Source: Faecalibacter macacae
GTDB taxonomy: Bacteria > Bacteroidota > Bacteroidia > Flavobacteriales > Weeksellaceae
Length of the DNA: 64,000 nt
Direction of reading: 5' to 3'
Assembly: GCF_003687725.1 (NCBI RefSeq)
Contig: NZ_RDOJ01000014.1
Coordinates: 1 to 64,000 of the forward strand
Under the pieces are notes generated by a model. That model was given only the letters and a program-made list of their open reading frames with translations. It ran no database searches and was not told where the DNA came from. A program made the position numbers and the translations under genes. Of this stretch, positions 1 through 7,992 are shown one piece after another. Positions within the stretch are counted from its first letter, which is position 1. Every line of letters starts with the position of its first letter.

Positions 1-1
1 A

Positions 2-745
2 ATAAAAGTTGATCGTGAAGTTTTTGAATTAACAAAACGAGCGATTGAATATTCAGAAATGACGGATGGTGCTTTTGATATTAGTTTTGCTGCAATGGAC
101 AGAATCTGGAAGTTTGACGGTTCGATGGAAGAAATTCCAAGTCAAGAAATTATTCAAAAAGCAATCGAAAAAATCGGATTCCAAAATATAATTTTAGATG
201 AGAAAAATTCAACTATTTTCTTAAAAAAGACAGGAATGAAAATTGGTTTTGGTTCCATCGGGAAAGGTTACGCAGCAGATAAAGCAAGAGAAGTCATGCA
301 AAATTTTGGTATTAATTCAGGAATTATTGATGCTTCTGGAGATATGACAACTTGGGGAATTCAACCCGATAAAGAACTTTGGAAAATCGGAATTACGAAT
401 CCATTTCATCGCTATAAACCGTCTGATATTTTAAAAATGAATAATGGAGCTGTTACCACTTCTGGCGATTACGTAAAATTCATTTTGATTGATGGAATTC
501 GATATTCACATATCATCAATCCTAAAACAGGAATGCCTTCAACTGGTTTAACAAGCGTTACGGTAATTGGTCCAAATGCTGAAATTTGTAATGCATTTTC
601 TACTTCGATTATGGTTTTAGGCAAAGAAAAAGGTTTAGCATTAATCAATCAACAACTAGATTATGCGGCTTTATTAATTACTGATAAAGGAAAAATTATT
701 CGTTCAAAAAAATATAAAAAAATTAAAAAGAGTTTAAGAAATTAA
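2..745 (+). CDS. apbE: FAD:protein FMN transferase (ApbE), 5' end missing
   Basis: ApbE enzymes attach FMN covalently to a Thr/Ser of flavoproteins such as NqrC/RnfG, on the periplasmic side. The frame is open from base 2, so the gene starts outside the window. Counting from the first internal ATG (base 59), visible family motifs are TDGAFD (residues 2-7), GSIGKGYAADKA (65-76), DASGD (91-95), TTSGDY (133-138) and HIINPKTG (151-158), matching the FAD/Mg-binding core. The family is usually 310-340 residues, so roughly 70-90 N-terminal residues, including any lipoprotein signal, are missing. The C-terminus is very lysine-rich because the last codons lie inside a terminator hairpin. Family assignment is firm; the flavoprotein substrate cannot be told from here. 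Confidence 0.9.
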   Translation: MKVDREVFELTKRAIEYSEMTDGAFDISFAAMDRIWKFDGSMEEIPSQEIIQKAIEKIGFQNIILDEKNSTIFLKKTGMKIGFGSIGKGYAADKAREVMQNFGINSGIIDASGDMTTWGIQPDKELWKIGITNPFHRYKPSDILKMNNGAVTTSGDYVKFILIDGIRYSHIINPKTGMPSTGLTSVTVIGPNAEICNAFSTSIMVLGKEKGLALINQQLDYAALLITDKGKIIRSKKYKKIKKSLRN

Positions 746-757
746 GCTCTTTTTTTA
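725..757 (+). terminator. Intrinsic terminator overlapping the apbE stop codon
   Basis: The arms AAAAAGAG (725-732) and CTCTTTTT (747-754) pair, continued by a T-G wobble and TTAA/TTAA around a GAAA tetraloop (738-741), then a T run. The apbE stop codon (743-745) lies inside the hairpin. Confidence 0.7.
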
Positions 758-784
758 TGTAATTTAGTTTCAAATTAACGCCTA

Positions 785-1234
785 ATGTTTCACATTATCA
801 GAACCAATTCAGAACATCAAGATTTTCAAAAATTAGTACATCAGCTTGATCAATATTTAGCTGGCGTTAATGGAGATGCTAACGAATTCTTTGTTCAACA
901 CAATAAGATTGATTTAATAAATCATGTTATAATTATTTACGAGAATGAAATTGCGGTTGGTTGTGGAGCGATTAAATCATTTGATGAAAATTCAATGGAA
1001 ATCAAACGCATGTTTGTACCTACTGCACATCGTAGAAAAGGTATTGCTCGAAAAATATTAGATGAATTGACTTCTTGGTCAAAGGAACTTGGTTATAAAA
1101 CATGTGTTTTAGAAACGAGTAAAACAATGAATGATGCGGTGCAATTATATTCAAATTATGGGTTTACAATCATTCCGAATTATGGTCAATATCAAGAAAT
1201 AGAATCAAGTGTTTGTTTTGAAAAAAGTATTTAA
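785..1234 (+). CDS. GNAT family N-acetyltransferase
   Basis: A cytosolic acetyl-CoA-dependent acetyltransferase of 149 residues, a full-length single GNAT domain. The acetyl-CoA pyrophosphate loop is HRRKGIA at residues 82-88, preceded by the strand MEIKRMFV. A C-terminal motif B segment (about 110-127, ending in YSNYGF) is also present. The substrate is not predictable; stand-alone GNATs of this size modify small molecules, amino acids or protein N-termini. It follows apbE after about 40 bp and a terminator, so it is probably transcribed on its own. It ends in a weak A/T hairpin. Confidence 0.8.
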   Translation: MFHIIRTNSEHQDFQKLVHQLDQYLAGVNGDANEFFVQHNKIDLINHVIIIYENEIAVGCGAIKSFDENSMEIKRMFVPTAHRRKGIARKILDELTSWSKELGYKTCVLETSKTMNDAVQLYSNYGFTIIPNYGQYQEIESSVCFEKSI

Positions 1235-1244
1235 TACTTTTTTT
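1221..1244 (+). terminator. Weak A/T-rich hairpin at the end of the acetyltransferase gene
   Basis: AAAAAAGTATT and AATACTTTTTT form a near-perfect inverted repeat overlapping the stop codon and ending in a T run. There is only one G-C pair, so termination strength is doubtful. Confidence 0.35.
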
Positions 1245-1292
1245 AATCAATTATCTACCTATTAATCAGCTGTTTTATTGTAATTTTTTGAG

Positions 1293-1994
1293 ATGAATGA
1301 TTACAATCAAATAAAACAATCAATCAAGAATTGGAATGAAGATGATCGTCCACGCGAAAAAATGTCTTTAAAAGGTAAAAATTCACTTTCTGATGCAGAA
1401 TTATTAGCAATTATTATGGGAAGTGGAAACCGTGAAGAATCAGCTGTCGAATTAGCTAAAAGAATTCTACAATCTGCCAATAATAATTGGAACGAATTAG
1501 CCAAATATTCTATTCAAGATTTATGTCAATTTAAAGGAGTTGGCGAAGCGAAAGCTATTTCAATAATCACAGCATTAGAAATTGGCAGAAGACGAAATTC
1601 GCAAGAAGTTTTAGAACGAGCTAAAATAACTTCCAGCAACGATGCTGCACTGATTTTACAACAACAAATTGGCGATTTACCAATCGAAGAATTTTGGGTA
1701 ATGTTCCTTAACCAAGGCAATCGAATCATTAAAACTGAACAAATTTCTCGTGGCGGAATTACTCAAACTTCTGTAGATGTTCGTATAGTTTTTAAACGAG
1801 CTATCGAATTGATGGCTACCGCAATCATACTTTCACACAATCATCCGTCAGGAAATTTAAACCCAAGTGAATCCGACAAAAATTTAACTCGAAAATTTTC
1901 AGAAGCAGCTAAATATTTAGATATCCAAGTTTTAGATCATATCATCGTTACTCAAAAATCATATTTTTCGTTCGCTGATGAAGGCATTATCTAA
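1293..1994 (+). CDS. radC: RadC family protein (JAB/MPN metalloprotease fold)
   Basis: 233 residues, normal length for the RadC/UPF0758 family. An N-terminal helix-hairpin-helix-like segment (KGVGEAKA, residues 81-88) is followed by a JAB/MPN domain. Its metal motif SHNHPSG starts at 181, PSESD lies at 191-195, and the conserved Glu is in EEFW (about 132-133). The N-terminal RPREKM segment is typical. Once linked to DNA repair, the family has no settled biochemical role. It is preceded by a short AT-rich gap and followed by about 100 bp before hisS. The assignment rests on complete motifs; the function is uncertain. Confidence 0.92.
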   Translation: MNDYNQIKQSIKNWNEDDRPREKMSLKGKNSLSDAELLAIIMGSGNREESAVELAKRILQSANNNWNELAKYSIQDLCQFKGVGEAKAISIITALEIGRRRNSQEVLERAKITSSNDAALILQQQIGDLPIEEFWVMFLNQGNRIIKTEQISRGGITQTSVDVRIVFKRAIELMATAIILSHNHPSGNLNPSESDKNLTRKFSEAAKYLDIQVLDHIIVTQKSYFSFADEGII

Positions 1995-2064
1995 AATTAC
2001 TTTTTTATAACTTATTATAATAGAATTCATATTCTAAAAAATCGGTTAAGAGTTGAATTTGATG

Positions 2065-2072
2065 TATTTTTG
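2065..2072 (+). promoter_or_regulatory. Candidate -7 promoter box for hisS
   Basis: TATTTTTG matches the Bacteroidota -7 consensus TAnnTTTG and lies 26 nt before the hisS ATG. No clear TTG lies at the -33 distance. Confidence 0.45.
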
Positions 2073-2098
2073 CATGTTTAATAATAAGAAGAACAAAA

Positions 2099-3469
2099 AT
2101 GGCAGTTCAAAAACCATCGATTCCAAAAGGAACTAGAGATTTTTCTCCTTTAGAAGTGAATCGCCGTCAATATATCATCAACACAATCAAGAAACAATTC
2201 GTTTTATTTGGATTCTCTCCAATTGAAACTCCTTCATTCGAAAATTTATCGACTTTAACTGGTAAATACGGAGAAGAAGGAGATCGTTTAATCTTCAAAA
2301 TTTTAAATTCTGGAGATTATTTATCTAAAGTTGATGAACAATTATTAACAGACAGAAACAGTCAAAAAGTAATTTCTCAAATTTCAGAGAAAGCTTTACG
2401 TTACGACTTAACTGTTCCGTTTGCACGTTACGTTGTGCAACATCAAAACGAAATTACATTCCCTTTTAAAAGATACCAAATTCAGCCAGTTTGGCGTGCA
2501 GATCGTCCTCAAAAAGGTCGTTTCCGCGAATTTTTTCAATGTGATGCAGACGTTGTAGGATCTGATTCTTTATTTCAAGAAGTAGATTTTGTACAATTAT
2601 ACGATACTGTTTTTACTGAATTAAAAGCACCAGTTGAAATTCACATCAACAACCGTAAAATCTTATCTGGTTTAGCTGAAGTTGCAGATATTTCTGCACA
2701 ATTAATCGACTTTACAGTTGCTTTAGACAAATTAGATAAAATTGGAGAAGAAGCTGTAAAAGAAGAAATGCGTGGAAAAGGAATTTCTGAACAAGCAATT
2801 GAAATTTTATCACCTTTATTCCATATGAATGGAGATTATAAAACTCAATTTGCTCAATTAAAAGAAATTTTAGCGACTTCTGAAACTGGTTTAAAAGGAA
2901 TTGAAGAATTAGAATTTGTTTTCGAAAACACAGAAAATATCGGTTTACAATCTGCAGAATTAGTGTTAAACTTAACATTAGCTCGTGGTCTTGATTATTA
3001 CACAGGAGCAATTTTTGAGGTAAAAGCTAAAATCGGAGAATTCTCTTCATCGATTGGTGGAGGTGGTCGTTACGACGATTTAACAGGAATTTTTGGTTTA
3101 AAAGATATTTCTGGAGTTGGAATTTCTTTCGGATTAGACCGTACGTATTTGGTATTAGAAGAAAACAATTTATTCCCAGCATTAGAAGATTCTACTAACA
3201 TTCAAGCTTTATTCATCAACTTCGGACAAAAAGAAGCTGGAGAAGCAATGAAATTAGTAAAACAATTACGCCAACAAGGAATCAATACAGAAGTGTATCC
3301 CGATGATGCAAAAATGAAAAAGCAAATGGGATATGCAGACAAAAAAGGAATCAAAAAAGTAATTTTAATCGGAGAAAAAGAAATCCAAGAGCAAAAAGCA
3401 ACCGTAAAAGATATGGTTACTGGTGAACAAACTGAAGTAGCTTTTGCAGATTTGGTAAATGCTTTATAA
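2099..3469 (+). CDS. hisS: Histidine--tRNA ligase
   Basis: A cytosolic class II aminoacyl-tRNA synthetase charging tRNA-His. 456 residues, the usual length. Visible signatures are [10 protein letters not shown] (101-110), motif 2 around [14 protein letters not shown] (133 onward), the histidine-binding RGLDYYTG (296-303) and motif 3 around [10 protein letters not shown] (about 316-325). The last 100 residues form the anticodon-binding domain. The start codon is preceded by AAGAAGAACAAAA, a purine-rich leader. It is monocistronic by context: its own promoter box, then the PfkB kinase gene 49 bp downstream with another promoter box. Confidence 0.97.
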   Translation: MAVQKPSIPKGTRDFSPLEVNRRQYIINTIKKQFVLFGFSPIETPSFENLSTLTGKYGEEGDRLIFKILNSGDYLSKVDEQLLTDRNSQKVISQISEKALRYDLTVPFARYVVQHQNEITFPFKRYQIQPVWRADRPQKGRFREFFQCDADVVGSDSLFQEVDFVQLYDTVFTELKAPVEIHINNRKILSGLAEVADISAQLIDFTVALDKLDKIGEEAVKEEMRGKGISEQAIEILSPLFHMNGDYKTQFAQLKEILATSETGLKGIEELEFVFENTENIGLQSAELVLNLTLARGLDYYTGAIFEVKAKIGEFSSSIGGGGRYDDLTGIFGLKDISGVGISFGLDRTYLVLEENNLFPALEDSTNIQALFINFGQKEAGEAMKLVKQLRQQGINTEVYPDDAKMKKQMGYADKKGIKKVILIGEKEIQEQKATVKDMVTGEQTEVAFADLVNAL

Positions 3470-3485
3470 TCTGAAAATTACTTAA

Positions 3486-3493
3486 TATATTTG
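3486..3493 (+). promoter_or_regulatory. Candidate -7 promoter box for the PfkB kinase gene
   Basis: TATATTTG, a full match to TAnnTTTG, lies 25 nt before the ATG at 3519. No TTG is present at the expected upstream spacing. Confidence 0.5.
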
Positions 3494-3518
3494 CAAACTA
3501 TTTAATTTACAAGATAAA

Positions 3519-4442
3519 ATGAGTTTATTAACAGTAGGTACAGTTGCCTTCGATAAATTAGAATCACCATTCGGGAAAACAGATAAAATCTTAGGTGGAG
3601 CAGCAACATACATCAGTATGGCTTCTTCATTATTAGGAGTTGAAACAGGATTAGTTTCTGTAGTTGGTGGAGATTTCCCTGAAGAATACATTGATTTATT
3701 AAAATCAAAAAATGTTGATTTAGCAGGTTTAGAAATTGTAGCTGATGGTAAAACTTTCTTTTGGGAAGGGAAATACCACAACGATTTAAATACGCGTGAT
3801 ACGTTAACTACAGAATTAAACGTATTAGAAACTTTTAACCCAGTTGTTCCTCAGGATTGGAAAAACGCTGATGTATTAATGTTAGGAAACTTACACCCAT
3901 TAGTACAAGCAGGTGTTTTATCACAAATGGAAAATCGTCCTAAATTAGTTGTTTTAGATACAATGAATTTCTGGATGGATTGTGCTTGGAACGAGTTAAT
4001 GGAAGTAATCAAAGATGTTGATGTAATTTCTATTAACGACGAAGAAGCTCGTCAAATGTCAGGAGAATACAGCTTACGTAAAGCAGCTCGTAAAATCGCC
4101 TCTATGGGACCTAAAACGGTTATCATTAAGAAAGGTGAGCACGGAGCATTATTATTCCAAGACGATCAAGTATTCTACGCACCAGCTTTACCAATGGAAG
4201 AAGTTTTCGATCCAACAGGAGCTGGAGATACTTTCGCAGGTGGATTCTCTGGATACTTAGCAAAAACAAATGATTTCTCTTTCGAGAACATGAAACGTGC
4301 AATTATCTTCGGATCTGCTTTAGCATCTGTAACTTGTGAAAAATTCGGTACTGAATCTTTACAAAACTTAGATGTTGACGCTTTAAACGATCGTTTAAAC
4401 GAATTCCGCGAATTAATGCGTTTCGAACAAATTGAATTCTAA
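3519..4442 (+). CDS. PfkB family sugar/nucleoside kinase
   Basis: A cytosolic ribokinase-like ATP-dependent kinase of 307 residues. The N-terminal substrate motif includes GGAATY (26-31). The C-terminal signature DPTGAGDTFAGGF spans 231-243, with Asp237 as catalytic base and the GAGD anion hole. The substrate is not determined; ribokinase, adenosine kinase and fructokinase subfamilies share these motifs. The neighbours (hisS, a small membrane protein) give no metabolic clue. It has its own promoter box and a strong terminator. Confidence 0.88.
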   Translation: MSLLTVGTVAFDKLESPFGKTDKILGGAATYISMASSLLGVETGLVSVVGGDFPEEYIDLLKSKNVDLAGLEIVADGKTFFWEGKYHNDLNTRDTLTTELNVLETFNPVVPQDWKNADVLMLGNLHPLVQAGVLSQMENRPKLVVLDTMNFWMDCAWNELMEVIKDVDVISINDEEARQMSGEYSLRKAARKIASMGPKTVIIKKGEHGALLFQDDQVFYAPALPMEEVFDPTGAGDTFAGGFSGYLAKTNDFSFENMKRAIIFGSALASVTCEKFGTESLQNLDVDALNDRLNEFRELMRFEQIEF

Positions 4443-4462
4443 TTGATTTAATTTACGATATC

Positions 4463-4494
4463 AAATCCCTTCATATACTGAAGGGATTTTTTTA
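4463..4494 (+). terminator. Intrinsic terminator after the PfkB kinase gene
   Basis: An 11-bp perfect stem, AAATCCCTTCA (4463-4473) with TGAAGGGATTT (4479-4489), has a 5-nt loop and is followed by a T run. Confidence 0.85.
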
Positions 4495-4540
4495 TGGCTT
4501 AGATTTTGTTTATTTTTCTCATAAACCAATTATATAAACT

Positions 4541-5005
4541 ATGAAAAATAAAATTATACTTGTTCTATTACTTGCATTTCTATCGTTGTTATCGGGAATA
4601 TTAATTTCTAAAATGTCTTTATTAAGCAAAGCAGGAATTACATTTATTTACGATGAATACAGCATACTAAAATCTTGGTGGAAAACGGGATTAATTATGT
4701 TCGTAATTCAAATAATTATCTTTTTCATTTTAAGTTTTATACAAAAAAATACAGATAAAAAGGTTAGATATTATGGCTTTCCTTTAATTATAATCATAAT
4801 TGGAACTGTGGGATTATATATGACTTATTTTAATTTTACAGAAACTTCCCATCGATTAATGAATAGTAGTTTTAAAATTGGATTTTATATTTTTTGGCTA
4901 ACATGGATAGGAAATAGTCTTAGCTTTTTATTGAACAAAAAGCCAAATATTTTAAATAAAGAAAGTGTTGATATATTATCTGATAAAGAAAATATGAACC
5001 AATAA
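4541..5005 (+). CDS. Small four-helix membrane protein of unknown function
   Basis: I do not recognise this 154-residue protein. Four hydrophobic segments stand out at about residues 5-25, 48-68, 78-98 and 112-132, with short polar loops, so it is an inner-membrane protein. The C-terminal tail (about 20 residues, NKKPNILNKE onward) is polar and probably cytosolic. It is a single gene between terminators. It could be one of the many small uncharacterised membrane proteins of flavobacteria; no catalytic motif is visible. Confidence 0.65.
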   Translation: MKNKIILVLLLAFLSLLSGILISKMSLLSKAGITFIYDEYSILKSWWKTGLIMFVIQIIIFFILSFIQKNTDKKVRYYGFPLIIIIIGTVGLYMTYFNFTETSHRLMNSSFKIGFYIFWLTWIGNSLSFLLNKKPNILNKESVDILSDKENMNQ

Positions 5006-5007
5006 AA

Positions 5008-5037
5008 AAAGCTTATCAAAATTGATAAGCTTTTTTT
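5008..5037. terminator. Bidirectional terminator between the membrane-protein gene and tRNA-Arg
   Basis: GCTTATCAA (5011-5019) and TTGATAAGC (5022-5030) form a 9-bp stem flanked by an A run and a T run. It can serve both the plus-strand gene and the minus-strand tRNA. Confidence 0.8.
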
Positions 5038-5041
5038 ATTG

Positions 5042-5115
5042 TGACCGAGACAGGATTCAAACCTGTAACCTCTTGAGCCGTAATCAAGTGCGCTATTCAG
5101 TTGCGCCACTCGGCC
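5042..5115 (-). tRNA. tRNA-Arg (anticodon ACG)
   Basis: A full cloverleaf can be folded on the minus strand. The acceptor stem GGCCGAG pairs with CTCGGTC with one G-U. The D stem is GCGC/GCGC. The anticodon stem CTTGA/TCAAG carries loop TTACGGC, giving anticodon ACG. The T stem ACAGG/CCTGT has loop TTTGAAT. The discriminator base is A and the 3' CCA is not encoded. The A34 should be converted to inosine to read CGN codons. Confidence 0.95.
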
Positions 5116-5152
5116 ATTCCTAATAAGAAACCGTTGTCCTTATTTTGGACTG

Positions 5153-5182
5153 CAAATATAAGGCGAAATTCTAAAACTCCAA
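5153..5182 (-). promoter_or_regulatory. Promoter of tRNA-Arg
   Basis: On the minus strand TTG (5180-5182) is followed after exactly 19 nt by TATATTTG (5153-5160), a full match to the Bacteroidota TTG / TAnnTTTG promoter. The tRNA 5' end lies about 37 nt downstream. Confidence 0.75.
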
Positions 5183-5201
5183 ATTATTTATGAAATTATT
5201 T

Positions 5202-5801
5202 TTATCCTCTATTACGATCTGCTATCAAAAGCATCATATAAGACAATATAAACAACTCATATTGTTCAGGTTGAGCCTTAAAATTCTCTAATTTAAATTT
5301 TCTACCAAAGAATGATGGTTCTTTAGAAATCTCCATTAATTCTGTACCATTTAAGTCTTTTAGAGCGTATTTTGGATTAAAAACATAACCAGAAAAGAAC
5401 CCAAGAACTGGAATTTCTCCAAATAATCCGTCCATCATTCTCACCATACCACTTCTTTCGTTAATCGTAAAAATATGGTTATCATTGGCGTCATAAATAT
5501 GGAAAGTTGCTGTCCAAAAAGATTTCAACGTTTTACGTCTTGCTTTCCCTACTACTTCTCCACGACCATTTGTAATTGTAAATGTTTGTTGAAAATCAAT
5601 TAATTTGTTTGAACGTAATTCATATAATAATTCAGATTTATTCGAATCTTTATACACTTTAATTACATCACGCCAAGAAAACATTTTTTCTCTCACATAA
5701 AAAATTGAGTTTCCATTTGCATCAGTTACAGAAAAATCATTAGAAAATGTAGCAATATGAAATTTAAAATCGATTGGAAATTGGATTTGATTGATTGACA
5801 T
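5202..5801 (-). CDS. LURP-one-related / tubby-like beta-barrel protein
   Basis: 199 residues from the chosen start. The pattern of short beta-strands with repeated phrases such as VTDANGNSIFYVREK, ITNGRGEVVGKARRK and IYDANDNHIFTI is typical of the LURP-one-related (tubby C-terminal-like) fold, a family of unknown biochemical role that may bind lipids. There is no signal peptide. An upstream in-frame ATG at 5834 would add 11 residues, but a -7 box (5822-5829) lies inside that extension. The ATG at 5801 is therefore preferred. The C-terminal segment YELFILSYMMLLIA is hydrophobic. Confidence 0.75.
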   Translation of the reverse strand: MSINQIQFPIDFKFHIATFSNDFSVTDANGNSIFYVREKMFSWRDVIKVYKDSNKSELLYELRSNKLIDFQQTFTITNGRGEVVGKARRKTLKSFWTATFHIYDANDNHIFTINERSGMVRMMDGLFGEIPVLGFFSGYVFNPKYALKDLNGTELMEISKEPSFFGRKFKLENFKAQPEQYELFILSYMMLLIADRNRG

Positions 5802-5821
5802 TTTTTTAAAGTTATATAAAT

Positions 5822-5829
5822 CAAAAATA
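5822..5829 (-). promoter_or_regulatory. Candidate -7 box for the LURP-one-like gene
   Basis: TATTTTTG on the minus strand, 20 nt upstream of the ATG at 5801. It overlaps the longer reading frame and so decides the start. Confidence 0.45.
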
Positions 5830-5890
5830 AACAAATAAGTTAATAATAATCATTAAATTAAACTTACAAAACACAAAAAAACGATTTAAT

Positions 5891-6376
5891 ATGAATGACT
5901 TTAAAACTGCAGATCTATGTGATGATTACATTGATCTATTAAAAGTTGCTACTCCAATCGGATTGAATAATTATGGAGGAAAGACTTCTTTTCATGGCGA
6001 AATTGTAACTGTAAAATGTTTAGATAACAATCCATTAGTTCGTTCAACATTATCTAAAAATGGAAAAGATAAGGTTTTGATTATTGACGGCGAAGCATCT
6101 AAAAAGTGTGCATTAACCGGCGATAATATTGCTCAATTAGCTTACGATAATGAATGGTCGGGTATTATTATTAATGGTTGTATTCGAGATAGTGTTGCGA
6201 TTTCTAAAATAAATATTGGTGTAAAAGCATTGTATACTAATCCAATAAAAAGTGGGAAATTAGAAAACGGAACTGTTAATATTCCGGTTTCATTCGCTGA
6301 TATTACTTTTACTCCTGGCGAATATATATATGCTGATGAAGATGGAATTGTTATTGCGCAAAATAAATTACATTAA
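5891..6376 (+). CDS. rraA: RraA family protein (RNase E inhibitor-like / HMG aldolase fold)
   Basis: 161 residues, the normal length of RraA. The core motifs are GGKTSFHGEIVTVKC near residue 30, GDNIAQLAYDNEWSGIIINGCIRDS in the middle, and a C-terminal DEDGIVI strand. The Arg-Asp of GCIRDS corresponds to the divalent-metal and oxoacid site of 4-hydroxy-4-methyl-2-oxoglutarate aldolase relatives. In E. coli RraA binds and inhibits RNase E; many homologues instead have class II aldolase or oxaloacetate decarboxylase activity. It lies 12 bp before a short-chain dehydrogenase gene, so the two probably form an operon, which leans slightly towards a metabolic role. Which activity applies here is unknown. 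Confidence 0.88.
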   Translation: MNDFKTADLCDDYIDLLKVATPIGLNNYGGKTSFHGEIVTVKCLDNNPLVRSTLSKNGKDKVLIIDGEASKKCALTGDNIAQLAYDNEWSGIIINGCIRDSVAISKINIGVKALYTNPIKSGKLENGTVNIPVSFADITFTPGEYIYADEDGIVIAQNKLH

Positions 6377-6388
6377 ATCCATTCCTGA

Positions 6389-7228
6389 ATGAAATACAAC
6401 TTTAAAGACAAAGTCGTTTTAATCACTGGTTCAGCTTCTGGAATTGGAAAAATTATGACTCGAAAAGTACTTGAAAAAGGTGCGAAAGAAATTGTAATGC
6501 TTGATTATAATTTAGTAGGAATGAATCAAGTGATATCAGAATTTGTTCACTTTGGCAAAACTATTCATACTTACCAAGTCGATTTATCTCAACAAAATCA
6601 GGTTTTAACGGTAATTGAAAAAGTTAAAGCAGATATTCCGAAAGTAGATGTTGTTATTAACAACGCAGGAATTATTGTCGGAAAATATTTTACTGAGCAT
6701 ACGATTAAGGATATTAATAATACAATGCAGATCAATACACTTTCTTTGATGTTACTAACAAATGCTTTTATGCCAGATATGGTTAATAGGAACGAAGGTG
6801 TAATTTGTAACATTGCTTCAATGGCTGGATTAACTTCTACACCAAAAATGGCTGCCTATGTGACAAGTAAATGGGCAGTAGTTGGTTTTTCTGAAACGTT
6901 GTGGTTAGAAATGAAACAACTTAATAAAGATGTTATCATCAATTGTGTGATGCCTTTTTATATTAATACCGGAATGTTTGATGGCGTTAAATCTAAAGTT
7001 TTCCCTATCCTGGATCCTGAAAAAGTTTCAACAAAAATTATCTCGAATATCGAGAAAGGAAAATTTAGAACTCCAATGCCAGTACCTTATTGGTTTATAC
7101 GATCGGCGCAAGCGTTATTACCAAATAAAATTTACGATTTTGTAATGGGGGATATTTTTGGAATCTACGATTCGATGGAAGATTTTAAAGGACGAAAAAA
7201 AATAAACATAAAAAAATCCGAAGGTTAA
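6389..7228 (+). CDS. Short-chain dehydrogenase/reductase
   Basis: A Rossmann-fold NAD(P)-dependent oxidoreductase of 279 residues. The cofactor motif is TGSASGIGK (about 14-22), the structural motif is NNAG (about 90), and the active site is YVTSK with an upstream Ser in NIASMAG. The 30 C-terminal residues beyond the SDR core (PYWFIRSAQALLP onward) are partly hydrophobic, as in membrane-associated retinol/steroid dehydrogenase-like SDRs. It probably shares a transcript with rraA, 12 bp upstream. Its last codons form the left arm of a terminator, so the C-terminus is constrained by RNA structure. Confidence 0.87.
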   Translation: MKYNFKDKVVLITGSASGIGKIMTRKVLEKGAKEIVMLDYNLVGMNQVISEFVHFGKTIHTYQVDLSQQNQVLTVIEKVKADIPKVDVVINNAGIIVGKYFTEHTIKDINNTMQINTLSLMLLTNAFMPDMVNRNEGVICNIASMAGLTSTPKMAAYVTSKWAVVGFSETLWLEMKQLNKDVIINCVMPFYINTGMFDGVKSKVFPILDPEKVSTKIISNIEKGKFRTPMPVPYWFIRSAQALLPNKIYDFVMGDIFGIYDSMEDFKGRKKINIKKSEG

Positions 7229-7241
7229 CCTTCGGATTTTC
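7213..7241. terminator. Perfectly palindromic bidirectional terminator containing the SDR stop codon
   Basis: AATCCGAAGGTT joined to AACCTTCGGATT is a perfect 24-bp palindrome flanked by A and T runs, located between two convergent genes. The stop codon (7226-7228) lies at its centre. Confidence 0.85.
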
Positions 7242-7244
7242 TAT

Positions 7245-7940
7245 TTATAAATAATTTCTTACTTCGTCTAAATGTACAATTGTTGGTACATCGTCCATCT
7301 TAAAATTATCATCTAAACGATCAAAGAAAATAGCCGACATCCCGAACGCTTTTGCTCCTACTGCATCTGCAATCCAATCATCACCAATGTAAATTGATTC
7401 CTCTTTCTTTGCTCCAGATTTTTCCATTGCAAAAGCATAAATTCTTGGATCTGGTTTTAAGATTTTAATTTCGTCAGCATAAGTAACCGTATCAAAATAC
7501 CCGTTTAAATCTGAAGTTTCAATTTTACGTTTCGATACTTCTATAAAACCATTTGTAATGATGTGTAGCTTATAATTAGGTTTTAAATAATTCAATAATT
7601 CCATCGCTCCGTCAACTACTTCATTATAATTAGTGATGGTTTCCATGTATTCATGCTCAAAAATAGCCGCTAATTCATCATCATTGATTCCTAAATTATC
7701 AAAAGCTTCTTTAAAACGACGTGCGCGTAATTCTTCTTTTGTAATTTTTTTATCACGAATCAAAGCCCAAAGCCCTTCATTACTATCATGGTAAAAAGGA
7801 TGAAACTCATCAAATGTAAAACCATAACGGTTTTCGACATCGTATTTAATATATAGTTCTTTTAATGCAAACCTTGCGTTTTTACGGAAATCCCATAAGG
7901 TATTATCCAAGTCAAAAAAGACATGTTTTATCGTGTTCAT
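7245..7940 (-). CDS. yjjG: YjjG-like HAD phosphatase (non-canonical pyrimidine nucleotidase)
   Basis: A 231-residue cytosolic HAD hydrolase. The nucleophile motif FFDLDNTLWDF places Asp10 and Asp12 at the active site. Motif II is IITNGF, motif III Lys is in KILKPDPRIY, and motif IV is YIGDDWIADAVGA. The cap size and the DNTLWDF signature match YjjG/YfnB, which dephosphorylate deoxyuridine, thymidine and modified pyrimidine monophosphates. The gene is divergent from the polysaccharide locus. Its promoter box ends 5 nt before the ATG, so the mRNA may be leaderless. The HAD family is certain; the substrate class is inferred. Confidence 0.85.
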   Translation of the reverse strand: MNTIKHVFFDLDNTLWDFRKNARFALKELYIKYDVENRYGFTFDEFHPFYHDSNEGLWALIRDKKITKEELRARRFKEAFDNLGINDDELAAIFEHEYMETITNYNEVVDGAMELLNYLKPNYKLHIITNGFIEVSKRKIETSDLNGYFDTVTYADEIKILKPDPRIYAFAMEKSGAKKEESIYIGDDWIADAVGAKAFGMSAIFFDRLDDNFKMDDVPTIVHLDEVRNYL

Positions 7941-7945
7941 AGGCG

Positions 7946-7953
7946 CAAAGTTA
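7946..7953 (-). promoter_or_regulatory. -7 box directly ahead of yjjG
   Basis: TAACTTTG on the minus strand (full TAnnTTTG match) ends 5 nt before the ATG at 7940. A start site at the usual distance would give an mRNA with almost no leader. Confidence 0.5.
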
Positions 7954-7965
7954 ACGATTATGATG

Positions 7966-7973
7966 TAGATTTG
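7966..7973 (+). promoter_or_regulatory. -7 box for the polysaccharide operon
   Basis: TAGATTTG (full TAnnTTTG match) lies 19 nt before the TTG start at 7993 and is divergent from the yjjG box. Confidence 0.45.
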
Positions 7974-7992
7974 TGTTTAAGAAATTCTAAGA

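Noticed and set aside
2712-3011. Minus-strand frame inside hisS
   Set aside because: Antisense shadow of a well-conserved synthetase; leucine-rich low-complexity product.
4885-5109. Minus-strand reading frame across the tRNA and terminator
   Set aside because: It runs through the tRNA-Arg gene and the reverse of a membrane-protein gene; no protein-like features.
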